DNA of 35,014 nucleotides, from assembly GCA_900642245.1 (NCBI GenBank), contig CAAAJI010000215.1, positions 50,087 through 85,100 on the forward strand. The letters run 5' to 3'. This document shows, piece after piece, positions 10,030 through 20,713 of the stretch. The notes beneath the pieces are model-generated. The model was not told where the DNA came from. It made no database searches and saw nothing but the letters and a program-made list of their open reading frames with translations. Each line of letters opens with the position of its first letter. Positions within the stretch are counted from its first letter, which is position 1. This stretch comes from Fragilaria radians (Eukaryota > Bacillariophyta > Fragilariophyceae > Fragilariales > Fragilariaceae). The translations under genes were made by a program, and so were the position numbers.

Positions 10030-11810
10030 ATCAAAAAATCGTACATGGAATTAATATGTTTAGTTCTTGCCATTGTGTTCCTCAAGGAAATAGTGCAAAC
10101 AATGTCTAGTTTAACTTCAACTGGAATTTTGGACTTAATTTTGAGTGTCTCCATCACAAAATTGTAATCCCCTCACAACTTCTGAAACAGCAACACATTC
10201 AGCTTCAATACTTGATGAGTAGCTGAAATTCTGTCAAGATACTGCCACTCCATACAACAAAGTACAGTTACAAATTTCAAACAGTCCTAAATCCCAAAGG
10301 ACTTATTTCACGACATTTTCAGGGCTTTTTTCTTTGATATATCCGTTGTCCATTTTGAATATTCCTTGTCAAATTTTGCTTAATTCTGGCCTGGAAACCT
10401 TTCCTAATAATTTTGTTGTTCTTCTGACGTCAGATCATTGTTGATTTTGTCTGTTCCAGCAGGCAATGTGATATCATATCTCTTTCTCCTTTTCTTTAAA
10501 ATCCGACAGTTAAAGCAACTCCTTGATGACTCTGTTCTGTTCTATCAAAGAAACTCCCTCAGACTTATTCAAAATAATCTCATATTCTAAAAATTCATGA
10601 ATGCTATTTCGCACCTTGACATGAAATGTCTAGTTTAGCTTTTGAATCAAATCAATTGTCATTTTTTCTTCCTCAGCCAAAACACAGTCGCCAAAATATA
10701 GATCGATGCATATCTTTCCTCCCTCCCACGTTTTCATACAGATGCCTGGGTCATTCTACTTTTTCTTAACTTTCAGGTTTAAACGTTTCATTCTAGAAAC
10801 CATTGTCTAGCACCTTGCACCAGGCGTTTTTCAATCTCATATTTCAGTCTCTATTGAATCGACAAATAACACCTCATCGTAATCACCATGTAGGAGCACT
10901 GTCTCCACATCCAGACTGAAGGGCTTTACATGTAACTGTTGAATCAGAGTCAAGAACACTCTAATATCATGAACAACTGGAGAATTGATTTCAACAAAGT
11001 CCACCCCTGTTTGTTGATTATGTCCATGGGTAACCAAAGGGGTTCTGATGGATCCATGCCACTTGACGTTTAGGACTCATTGATGAAGTCTTTTACTCAC
11101 CACCAGCTCTCACAACACCTGTAGGTGCCTCACAAACGGTGAAATGTTTCCATGGAACTTACATCTCCTCTTCTGGCTGCCAAGTTAGCTAAAATAGTCG
11201 CAGCTGCAAATTGCGCCCATAACCAATATCCCATCTCTAAGTCAACTCTGGCATTGTCAAGCATGGCTCTTGTCCTGTCTTAAAGTGTTGTAAGCCTCAT
11301 TTTGCCAAGGGAGTAGTATGATATGTAATCTATTTCAGCTACCAAACCTGAATCATCTAGAAGATTTTCCATTCACTGGTTCTTCCAAGCATTCACCATC
11401 CTGATGAACTTCGCTATTGCTGACGCTTTCTTAAAGTAGTTCTTGTTTACAATCTCTGCGTTTTATATTTTTCTCCTCATGAAGAGTGGTTAATGTATAA
11501 TTTACAATAAGCACGTACTTGTTGAATCCATCCAATCGTTCTTTGATGTAATTCGCATCAACATAAATTCTCTCACATTTTTCTTGGGTTTATCCTTTGA
11601 TTCCTAGGTTGGTACCAGTCTGAAATAGGAATCATCTCTTGATTGTTTCGACTATTTGCCACTTCTTCTCTTTTGTTCAAACATTGACACTTTTGTGCCC
11701 CAACGAATGAGAGGGCATATCCCCATAAATCGATAGTCTCTCCGCTTTTCTTATTTGCTAGGACAACCTTAGAATTTGTTCCCAAAGGCTTCACAATTAA
11801 AACACTGATT
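10030..11810 (-). pseudogene. Ty1/copia retrotransposon, decayed, gag to RNase H
   Basis: Read on the minus strand, pieces appear in true Copia order. 11804-11763: gag zinc knuckle CFNCEAFGN...GCP, where the metal-binding His is Asn (AAC at 11778-11780) and a stop falls inside the loop. About 11600-11100: integrase, including a core strand KYVLIVNYT and later RAMLDNARVDLEMGYWLWAQ. 11037-10837: reverse transcriptase with GHNQQTGVDFVEINSPVVHD and DVETVLLHGDYDEVLFVD; intact elements have DVETAFLHG in the first catalytic motif. 10225-10158: RNase H with SSIEAECVAVSEVV, then a frameshift into KSKIPVEVKLDIV down to about 10050. Integrase before RT fixes the superfamily as Copia rather than Gypsy. 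Many stops and frameshifts separate the pieces, so it cannot make a working polyprotein. I could not define LTRs. Confidence 0.85.
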
Positions 11811-13178
11811 CTTAAAAGACTTGATGCCTACATCTACTTTCTTCTTCCTTTTTTGCCACAAGGGTACTTAACTCGCGATTCCTCCTTCATTCACACTCTT
11901 GTCCATCACTTGAAATATCTTGAATCAGTTCAACTACACTATGCCTGTATCCTCCGTACTCCCTTGCCAACCAAGATGAAGAAAAAATTCACAACATCTG
12001 AATCAGTCTATAAGGTTTTTTTGTCAAATGATAAATGAAACATTGTATTGTAGATAAGTTTGATGTTTGACGCTCAATTGGTAGTGAGATGTATGAAAGG
12101 TTATAGTACAAAAAAGCTCGACCTATGAATGTTTTGGTGAGTCAGGCAAGATATCGGATAAGAGTTAAAGCTACGAGCATACCAATTGCTCTAGGAAAGA
12201 CAGATGAAAAACAAAAATCGAGGCATGTAAGACGCTTTGCAATTGTGCGGTATATGGATACAAATAGGATTCCAAGCAATAATTTTTTCATTCATTTGAG
12301 TGTTCAATTAGAAAATAAATCAAGAGTTTGTTGTATGCTCTTTTTAGCAGTTCAAGATATAAAATGTTAAGATATATCGGAGTTCGAGGCGTGAATGGTA
12401 ACTCACTTGATCTATTTTGAGTGTTCCTCTCTATAGGAAGGGAAGCATCCGCCCATGTATGAACTATTGGGTCTTCAAGTACACCTCTGACTGATGACAA
12501 AGCTTTGGTTGACGCTTATTTTATGTGACTGCAAATGATCTACAACTGAGTATTTAGCGTTAATGGTAATTATGCATCAACACTTCTCTGAGACATTTTC
12601 TGTATATCGGTGCTTCCTCTCATGCATAATTGCCTTTCAAAAGTTCATGCTTGTGTCTCCATCTTTTTAAGTGCCTTACTAAATGCCTTTCCTCGCGATT
12701 CGCCTATAGTCCCTGGAAATGCCCTAACATTGCATATTTAAGTGTAAAAAGTAAATGTAGATATTACTCATGGAAAAGCTGTGGATATCCGTACTTCCTT
12801 ACCCGCTTACTTGTCCTAAAGTTAACCCAGATTGCTGAACATATGTCCAAGCTTCTGTCTATTTGTGCATATGAGAAGCCTCTAAATGGATATAGACTCA
12901 TAAGAATTATCACAGCCGTTCCCGATGGTTTGAAAATTCTGATTTATTTCAGAACTCATTTTCATTTTCGAGACTGCGTTGATCCAGGAACAAATTGCGT
13001 GAATACAGGATAATCATTCATAACAATCTGACCAAATTTAACCTCGGCAGGCCATAGAATAACATCTCCAATGGTTTCAAAGCTTCCGAGCGTGGTTTAC
13101 GCTGAAGTTTACCCCCTGCAGGATATGGAGTAGTTTTGAAGTATCAAGAAGGAAATAAAAATGTGGTGACATACACCT
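11811..13178. other. Intergenic between two retroelement fossils
   Basis: No gene is recognised. The 127-codon plus frame at 12630-13013 has no domain I know, is rich in Cys, Leu and Arg without pattern, and is probably chance or eroded retroelement sequence. The upstream (RT) part of the plus-strand Gypsy fossil at 13400 would be expected here but I could not see it. Confidence 0.4.
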
Positions 13179-13230
13179 CCCCCCCCCCCCCCCTAGACAT
13201 AGAGACAGTCCCCCCTAGACATAGAGACAA
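13179..13230. repeat. Poly-C run and two-copy tandem repeat
   Basis: A run of 15 C (13179-13193) is followed by TAGACATAGAGACAGT, then a second run of 6 C (13210-13215) and TAGACATAGAGACAA. The two copies are about 31 bp apart in phase and nearly identical outside the C runs. This lies about 200 bp upstream of the Gypsy-like integrase fossil. Homopolymer length may vary between individuals or by sequencing error. Confidence 0.8.
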
Positions 13231-13399
13231 TAAAGGCAAAGAAAGAAAAACACGTATCTCAGAATTAGAACACAATATATAACATCAATTTTTCAATAAA
13301 ACTGCCGACCAGACAAGATTCAAAGGGTTAACATAAAGTAATCTGTCTCAACAACTTGCAATGTAGTTACATCTTATCTTTACAAAAAAAAATTAAAAT

Positions 13400-14075
13400 T
13401 CCTCAGTCAGTAAGATTGAGAGAACTATCCTGGTACTATCTTTTTCCAAGGCATACTAGTACCGGAAAAGCCATCAGAAATACCATGGAGTGGAAAGATC
13501 TATCGACAAATGGAGAGCAAGAAATGTGGATTGCTGTCTCCCAAAATAGTAGAATCTTGCACTCGGTTCATGGTCTGTATGAATGTGGTGGGTCCTTTCC
13601 CTGGAATGACTGTATCCAAAATACACATTCTGCTTACAATCATTCTGTGAAAGCCAATCAGGTTTGAAATTGTCAAAGCTACAAATAGGTCAACTGTTCC
13701 ATTTAAGCATCTGTTTTATCATATATGTTTCGGCAAGATATCCTTCTCCTTAATTCAATGTATTTGACAATGAGGGCAAATTTAAACTTGAGATCAAGCA
13801 TAATTGTCGATCATGGCATTCATACCAAATTAACAACAAATCACAAGCCACTAGCAGGTGCAACTGTTGAGCGAGTACACAAAGTCATAAATGATATACT
13901 CCAATCATTTGAGTTGGAAATGTAAATTTAGGATAAGGGAATCCATAGAATATTTTTTCAATCTACATCATGTACTTTTTATGACTAAAATACACAACAC
14001 ACTAGAAAACGCCCTATCAACTTGCGTCGGACAGGGATATTTTTCAAAATACTACAATCCAAATAAGAATTAGAT
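13400..14075 (+). pseudogene. Ty3/gypsy-type integrase, decayed
   Basis: Co-linear pieces of an LTR-element integrase. 13420-13500 reads SWYYLFPRHTSTGKAIRNTM, the His half of the H2C2 zinc region (W-Y-x-x-L-x-H-P-G-H-T-R in intact forms). The Cys half is missing, apparently deleted. After a frameshift, 13520-13600 reads KKCGLLSPKIVES and CMNVVGPF, where the first catalytic Asp (usual D-L-V/I-G-P) is Asn. A stop falls before FEIVKATNRS. 13756 onward reads VFDNEGKFKLEIK, keeping the second Asp, then a frameshift to ATVERVHKVINDILQSFEL with the catalytic Glu kept. 13990-14050 reads TKIHNTLENA..., as in the segment after the core. The order and spacing match Gypsy integrase. Confidence 0.8.
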
Positions 14076-15106
14076 GCAAATTTCTCCCAAATCTCTTGAT
14101 GATTAGTAAGTCCGCAGACATTGATTGATTCAAATGATGATTGTGTAGCATCCTAAGACTATTGAATATGCTTTGAGATGTTTTGGTACAAGTGTTATAG
14201 ACGTCTAGTAATGCCAGTATAGCGGTTGTGCCAAAAATGAATACTTGAGTTATTGACATATCTATTCCTAAACAAGAAGATTTACTCGGCCAATTATATT
14301 CCCACTTCAAATTTCACATGGCAATGAATTTTATTAGCTACCCCAAATTCAGTTGCGTTCATTTGTTGCTCACAAGAGAAAATCATGTGTGATGATTTCA
14401 TATCCAGTGTTACACTTTTCAGTAAAGATGCTATGAGCCTATGTATTTGGACTCGATTCTCAATGCACATCAATATCCTTTCGCTTTGATAGGAAAATCA
14501 TCTCATCATGAAAGTCTTCATGACTTAGAGAAAAAAATTAAGTTGCAACAGACAACTTTAGGATCATTTCTTACAGTTACATGATGAGTGATGAGCTATT
14601 GAAATGATTTTCGTGCAAAATTGGCGAGTACTTCGATGAAGCACAGTAGTCGTCGTCCCGGTCAGGGGGAATTTTTTGTTGTTGAGACGTGCTGCTAATA
14701 ATCTGTTTACATGGTCTTGCTTTCGCTGGGCCGTCATGTGGTATTATAGAAAGTGTAACGTGTGAAAATATTGCATATTTTCCCGTTGCGCATCCAATCT
14801 TTCAACGAATCCTTGTACCACCCACAAAATTCGATACATGTATTTAAGAATAATTGAGCGGCGGAGAAATATTCTTGGATGTTATGAAGATTTGAACGGA
14901 CAAAGTTGTGCCATTGAACAAAAGATACACATGAAAACGAATATCTTTGAAACAACTGTAGAAGTGTAGGATATTCTTACGAAAAGCCAAAGTTGTTGAC
15001 ATAAATTGAATTTGGAGTAAGGCCATTAACATATTGGAGCTTTTGTTGGACCAATAAACTGTAATTTTTAAGATTTTGATACGACTATCTGTATTTCATT
15101 TTTGTA
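14076..15106. other. Intergenic, upstream of the acidic repeat gene
   Basis: No gene seen. The left part may hold further Gypsy pol tail. The right part, up to the ATG at 15107, should contain the promoter and 5' leader of the acidic repeat protein. A more GC-rich patch lies at about 14640-14740. No core promoter motif stands out. Confidence 0.4.
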
Positions 15107-18100
15107 ATGACAACGACATGTGATAATGGTGTCGAAGTGATTAGTGAAGAAAATGTTGTGGAGTTGAGTGTAGATGTACCTCATTCAACAAACACTGAAA
15201 CTACTTCACCGTCCGAGGCAGAAAGCAGCAAGGATGAAAATAAGGATATCATCATTGAGGAGTCAATGTTGGATGTAGCCAGTGGAGAAAACGACGTAGT
15301 AGAAGTCGAGGAAGAAATCGTAACGGAGCCAACAAACGTAAGTATTGATTCCATGGTTGAAAAAGATAGTGAGATAGTTGACGAAGTGATTCGTGAAGAA
15401 GTATTGGAATCGAGCATCGAGGAACCTCTTTCAATTGACACTGAAAACAACTTGACACCCGTTGTGGATGACATTCTTGATGAAAACAAGGATACGAGCA
15501 CTCAGGAGACAACATTGATCGAAGCCAGCGGTGAACATGAGATAGCAGAAATAGAAGAAGAAATCACTGCAGAGCCAGAAAATGCTATCGATGAATCTAT
15601 GGTCGAAGATGCATGTGAGAAAGAAGTAACCAGTGGAGAAGATGATGTAGTAGAAGTTGAAGAAACGGAGCCAGTATCTGTTCTAGAAGAAGCTGTGGAT
15701 GAAGAGGCTAGTGAGATAGTTGACGAAGTGATTAGTGAAGATGTATTGGAATCGAGCGTCGATGTACCTCCTCCAATTGACACCGAAAATAGCTCGTCAC
15801 TCGTTGCGGATGATATTCTTGATGAGAATAAGGATACCACCATTCAGGAGACAACTTTGGATGTAGTTAGCGACGAAAAGGAGGTAGTAGAAATCGAAGA
15901 GGCCACCACAGAGCCAGCAAATGCTATCGATGAATCAATGGTCGAAGATGCATGTGAGAAAGAAGTAGCCAGTGGAGAAGATGACGTAGTGGATGTCGAA
16001 GAAGAAACGGACCCAGTATCTGTTCTTGAAGACGCTGTGGATGAAGAGGCTAGTGAGATAGTTGACGAAGTGATTAGTGAAGATGTATTGGAATCGAGCG
16101 TCGATGTACCTCCTCCAATTGACGCTGAAAGTAACTCGTCACCCGTTTACGAGACCATTTTGGATGTACCCAGCGACGAAAATGAGGTAGTAGAAACCGA
16201 AGAGGCCAACACCATAGAGCCAGCTATCGATGAATCTATGGTCGAAGATTCATGTGAGAAAGAAGTAGCCAGTGGAGAAAATGATGTAGTGGATGTCGAA
16301 GAAGAAACGGAGCCAGTATCTGCTCTTGAAGAAGCTGTGGATGAAGAGGCGAGTGAAATAGTTGATGAAGTGATTAGTGAAGATGTATTGGAATCGAGCG
16401 TCGATGTACCTCCTCCAATTGACACTGAAATTAACTCGTCAACCGTTGTGGATGAAATTCTTGATGAGAATAAGGATACGAGCGTTCAGGAGACAACTAT
16501 GGATTTAGTCAGCGACGAAAATGAGATAGTAGAAACCGAAGAGGCCAACACCATAGAGCCAGCTATCGATGAATCTATGGTCGAAGATGCATGTGAGAAA
16601 GAAGTAGCCAGTGGAGAAAATGATGTAGTGGATGTCGAAGAAGAAACGGAGCCAGTATCTGCTCTTGAAGAAGCTGTGGATGAAGAGGCGAGTGAAATAG
16701 TTGATGAAGTGATTAGTGAAGATGTATTGGAATCAAGCGTCGATGTACCTCTTCCAATTGATACCGAAAATAGCTCGTCACTCGTTGCGGATGATATTCT
16801 TGATGAGAGTAAGGATACGAGCGTTCAGGAGACAACTTTGGATGTAGTTAGCGACGAAAATGAGATAGCAGAAATAGAGGAAGAAATCACTGCAGAGCCA
16901 GCAAATGCTATCGATGAATCTATGGTCGAAGATGCATGTGAGAAAGAAGTAACCAGTGGAGAAGATGATGTAGTAGAAGTTGAAGAAACGGAGCCAGTAT
17001 CTGCTCTTGAAGAAGCTGTGGATGAAGAGGCGAGTGAAATAGTTGACGAAGTGATTAGTGAAGATGTATTGGAATCAAGCGTCGATGTACCTCTTCCAAT
17101 TGATACCGAAAATAGCTCTTCACCCGTTGTGGATGATATTCTTGATGAGAATAAGGATACGAGCGTTCAGGAGACAACTTTGAATGTAGTTAGCGACGAA
17201 AATGAGGTAGTAGAAACCGAAGAGGCTACCACAGAGCCAGCAAATGCTATCGATGAGTCTATGGTCGAAGATGCATGTGAGAAAGAAGTAGCCAGTGGAG
17301 AAAATGATGTAGTGGATGTCGAAGGAGAAACGGAGCCAGTGTCTGCTCTTGAAGAAGCTGTGGATGAAGAGGCTAGTGAGATAGTTGACAGAGTGATTAG
17401 TGAAGATGTATTGGAATCGAGCGTCGATGTACCTCCTCCAATTGACACCGAAAATAGCTCGTCACTCGTTGTGGATGATATTCTTGATGAGAATAAGGAT
17501 ACCACCGTTCAGGAGACAACGTTGGATGTAGTCAGTGACGGAAAGGAGGTAGTAGAAATCGAAGAGGCCACCACTGAGCCAGCAGATGCTGATGAGGAAT
17601 CTACGGCTGTAATTGCCGTTGGTGTAGCTCACATATCAGAAATAGCGACCGAAATCACATCGGAGACTGCAATTCTGGGAAGTCAGTCGTTTACTGAGAA
17701 GGCGTCCCATGGTGGTGATCATCTGATTCTTGAGAATGTTGGAGAAGTTTTGGGAAAAGGAAGTCTGAATAGTTCGGACATCGATACGGCCACATTTGGA
17801 GCTGTGATGGGTGAAGGAATTGGAAAGGAAGAGACGGCTGTAGCGGATGAGTCATTCATGCTTGACAATGGGGATGATGAATTAGCTGGAGAGAGTTTCA
17901 TTGACGAGGACGTTGTGACGAATGAACAGCCTGTAAATCCTTCAAATACAATCAGAGAATCTGTAAATTCTGAGGGAGAACTGAGTTCAAATTCAGTGTT
18001 GCCAAAGCTTGCACGCCCTTTTGCTGAAACTATACTTCCACCTTTATGTCTTCCATCACCAAATTCTCTAATGCCCTATGACTTTGCTGCTACCGGGGAC

Positions 18101-18979
18101 ACGTCACCCGTCAATACACAAGGATTAGGAGATTCACATACTGATGCTCCTAAGGCTCAAGACCCCGCATTAGTCGAGAAGTCAATTCCATGTAGTGAAA
18201 ATGACTTGGAACTGAATGAGATGGCAAATAATTTAAGCAAATTAGATACATCCTTGGAAGATGACGCTAATGGAAATGAGCTTTTAAATCTCTCTGACAT
18301 CGAACCGGGAGTTGAAGATTCAATCAGAAAGATGCTTGCACTTTCTCCTTCAAAGTACACCACAAATGAAGATGTAGTTACAATCGGTGAATTTTCACCT
18401 ATGCAGAATTTGGTTATACCAACACAAACGCTTCTATCTGAAGGCAATGAGATCAAAGTTCACTCTGATGAAAGCGTCGAAAAGGAGCAACGAAATTCGT
18501 TGACAATAGATATTGAAGAGCACGATACCATTACAAATGAGGATTTCAATACACCGCGATTATTCTTGCTTCAAAATCCTATTAGCAAATCGATGACATC
18601 TGATGTTGAAGCAGGAAGTGACGATATATTGAAGGAGGATGTATCTTCACCCATCCACATTCCAGAGACACCTCGCAATGAGTTTGGAAATGTTCATGAT
18701 AAATATGCTGTTGAAAACAGTGATGAGTATGGAATGATTGATGACAAGTATGCGGTTTCATCTGACATAGTTTCAACGTCAGATATGATTCCATCAATCG
18801 AAATAACAGATTCGCTCACAAAAGATGGAAGTGTCCTAAACGTTTTGAGTGATTCGGAATGTTTAAGTCCTGATAAATTGACTTCTAAAGAGCAACTGAC
18901 AAGTACTATTAAATACCTTGGAAAAGGCCAGGAAGATGCGCATGAAAAACAAAGCTGCACCGAATGCATTATTCTGTAA
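15107..18979 (+). CDS. Very acidic tandem-repeat protein with C-terminal CaaX box
   Basis: 1290 residues in a single exon, ATG 15107, TAA 18977-18979. Residues about 40-830 are repeats of a Glu/Asp/Val/Ser-rich unit of about 114 residues containing DESMVEDACEKEV, VVDVEEETEPVSALEEA, SEIVDEVISEDVLESS and VDVPPPIDTE. Residues 830-1290 are non-repetitive but still acidic and Ser/Thr-rich, with Pro-rich patches (ILPPLCLPSPNSLMPYD). No signal peptide, membrane segment or known domain is visible, and it is probably disordered. The last four residues are C-I-I-L (C1287), a CaaX box; Leu at X favours geranylgeranylation in other eukaryotes, and C1284 could add palmitoylation. The inferred picture is a long, flexible, negatively charged protein tethered to a membrane. 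The many minus-strand open frames here are antisense shadows rich in Ser/Thr. The family is not recognised. Confidence 0.9.
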   Translation: MTTTCDNGVEVISEENVVELSVDVPHSTNTETTSPSEAESSKDENKDIIIEESMLDVASGENDVVEVEEEIVTEPTNVSIDSMVEKDSEIVDEVIREEVLESSIEEPLSIDTENNLTPVVDDILDENKDTSTQETTLIEASGEHEIAEIEEEITAEPENAIDESMVEDACEKEVTSGEDDVVEVEETEPVSVLEEAVDEEASEIVDEVISEDVLESSVDVPPPIDTENSSSLVADDILDENKDTTIQETTLDVVSDEKEVVEIEEATTEPANAIDESMVEDACEKEVASGEDDVVDVEEETDPVSVLEDAVDEEASEIVDEVISEDVLESSVDVPPPIDAESNSSPVYETILDVPSDENEVVETEEANTIEPAIDESMVEDSCEKEVASGENDVVDVEEETEPVSALEEAVDEEASEIVDEVISEDVLESSVDVPPPIDTEINSSTVVDEILDENKDTSVQETTMDLVSDENEIVETEEANTIEPAIDESMVEDACEKEVASGENDVVDVEEETEPVSALEEAVDEEASEIVDEVISEDVLESSVDVPLPIDTENSSSLVADDILDESKDTSVQETTLDVVSDENEIAEIEEEITAEPANAIDESMVEDACEKEVTSGEDDVVEVEETEPVSALEEAVDEEASEIVDEVISEDVLESSVDVPLPIDTENSSSPVVDDILDENKDTSVQETTLNVVSDENEVVETEEATTEPANAIDESMVEDACEKEVASGENDVVDVEGETEPVSALEEAVDEEASEIVDRVISEDVLESSVDVPPPIDTENSSSLVVDDILDENKDTTVQETTLDVVSDGKEVVEIEEATTEPADADEESTAVIAVGVAHISEIATEITSETAILGSQSFTEKASHGGDHLILENVGEVLGKGSLNSSDIDTATFGAVMGEGIGKEETAVADESFMLDNGDDELAGESFIDEDVVTNEQPVNPSNTIRESVNSEGELSSNSVLPKLARPFAETILPPLCLPSPNSLMPYDFAATGDTSPVNTQGLGDSHTDAPKAQDPALVEKSIPCSENDLELNEMANNLSKLDTSLEDDANGNELLNLSDIEPGVEDSIRKMLALSPSKYTTNEDVVTIGEFSPMQNLVIPTQTLLSEGNEIKVHSDESVEKEQRNSLTIDIEEHDTITNEDFNTPRLFLLQNPISKSMTSDVEAGSDDILKEDVSSPIHIPETPRNEFGNVHDKYAVENSDEYGMIDDKYAVSSDIVSTSDMIPSIEITDSLTKDGSVLNVLSDSECLSPDKLTSKEQLTSTIKYLGKGQEDAHEKQSCTECIIL
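15230..17600 (+). repeat. In-frame tandem repeat array, about 342-bp unit, seven copies
   Basis: The marker AGATGTATTGGAATC (AGAAGTATTGGAATC in the first copy) occurs at 15397, 15739, 16081, 16381, 16720, 17062 and 17404. Spacings are 342, 342, 300, 339, 342 and 342 bp. All are multiples of three, so indels have been tolerated only in frame. The 300-bp unit lacks 14 codons (the VVDDILDENKD part) near 16147. Inner copies are nearly identical at the DNA level, including silent sites, which suggests recent duplication or gene conversion; the first copy is the most diverged. Confidence 0.95.
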
Positions 18980-20713
18980 AAAGAATCAAAAACAGCTAGA
19001 CATCGTATCTTCTGTTTCCTTGGATTGAAATTGATTTTCAATCGGTATTTCTACGTAATATGTCCAGACTTTTACTTGCGACTTGCACTTGCTCCGACTC
19101 TATTCTCAATGTTAAGATAGTAGTGATCAGATTTTTCGTATTTTCAATCGTGGATATCGGTATGCCTTGTTGTCAGTCATGACAATTTTTCGGCCTCCCA
19201 ATTCTTCTTTCCTAGACCTTAATTAGAATCCGCACTCAAATAAGCCTGCATCATGGCTGTATCCTCACAGCTCATGTGTTGTGTTGTCTAGTATGAACAC
19301 TATAGAGTGTGTGGGCAAAAATAAGCAACAAGGCTGATGATGCGTGTAATTAATTACTACGAGATCCTCTTCTGAAACTTTACATACTTTTTCTTCCATG
19401 GCATCAATTTAATGCCATTATTTCTCTTCTGAGGGCACTACTCCTACCTATTTCTTGGATTTCTAAAGAGAAGTGATTTATCTAGCAAAGTCTCTTGATC
19501 ATATTTTTCCATCTAATTGTCCAACATGTTTGTCATTTCAATTCACAACTTTCTCTAAATCTAATTGTTCAGGAAGTGTGCAATTAGATAGCAAAGAGAT
19601 CATTTTCCTGAATGAAAAAAATAGAAGTTGAGGAACAAAAAAGTTCAACAGAGATTTCAGAGGAAAAATGAGAAAGATTAAACCTTTACTCACTTGTGTA
19701 AGGGCTAGTCTATATCTGAGGAGCTGCTGGTTTGGGTGACAATTGGTCTCTTTGATACGTACAAATCCTCAAGAAGCTGTAACAGAGAATGTTTAATATT
19801 CAAATCTTCTCTGGAAGGACTTGATTGCAAGTCCGGGATTTGTTGCTGGGTAGTGCTCAATTTGATTTGAGCTATAGTTACAGCTCTAGCAATTAAAGCG
19901 TAAAGTCAGAAATACCTCTGCAGTATTGGGTGAGATACAATTTGAACTAAAGCATGTAAAAGCAGTTGGCATTGGAATCCATCTTTGCTGCAATGAAGAG
20001 GATATCACTCTATCCCCATTTCAAGTTCAATTAACTGCTCTATGTCAATCAATTTCTACCACTTTTGGAATCATTTTTAATCTTTTTGGAGTTTGATGAG
20101 CAAGGTTACGTCAGTGCTCAAAGGTTTAATCCCTACATTGGATTAATAAACAATCAGGAAAGGGATAAAGACAATACTTCTATCACTTGCTGTGTGAAGT
20201 CTTTATAGCTAAAGTGACAACAAAAGCCAAGCCAGTAATCCTGAGGTATGTCACATCCAACACAATAGTGAGATTGTAGAAAGATATTCCTCAAAATTAG
20301 GATTTTCATACCTGGTATTTAGCTCAGATATATATGGAATTTCCATCCTTTTTTACTTTGTTTTGTGTATTTCTTGAAATGTCTTTGCCATGACACTCTC
20401 TCACTTTTTTTTCTATATGGAATTCTTGCACATTAGGATGTGATTACAGTCTCAGTTTTTTTTCCGTATACTCTTTGGGATCTAATCTATTTCATTTACT
20501 CTCTAGTGACAAATTGGCATGACAGGTATTGTGTTGTCAATTCCAAACTGTTATTTGGCATTGGGTGTCTACTATTGTACTACTGAACAGTATGAAACAA
20601 GTATGAAACAAATAACTATGATTCATGGAATTCTTGATCTGTTATTCACTTTTTTTCATGCCATTAATTGACTTCGTAACGATTGATTTGACAGTTTTTT
20701 TTACTTTGGGTGG
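18980..20713. other. Intergenic between convergent genes, nothing recognised
   Basis: The region lies between the 3' ends of the acidic repeat gene (+) and the J-protein gene (-), so it should hold both terminators. It is AT-rich with T runs and short open frames only. A small direct repeat, TATGAAACAAG then TATGAAACAAA, is at about 20591-20612. I found no pol-like motif here. Confidence 0.4.

Noticed and set aside
12630..13013. 127-codon plus frame between retroelement fossils.
   Set aside because: No recognisable motif, odd composition, and no neighbouring exon to join; probably chance.
14044..14310. Minus-strand 88-codon frame with a hydrophobic stretch.
   Set aside because: Overlaps the tail of the Gypsy fossil on the other strand; no family resemblance and no stronger coding signal than chance.
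15181..18456. Series of minus-strand open frames rich in Ser/Thr opposite the acidic repeat gene (for example 15502-15843, 16147-16425, 17167-17505).
   Set aside because: They recur with the same phase as the repeat unit and are the antisense reading of Glu/Asp/Val codons; no start context or independent coding signal.
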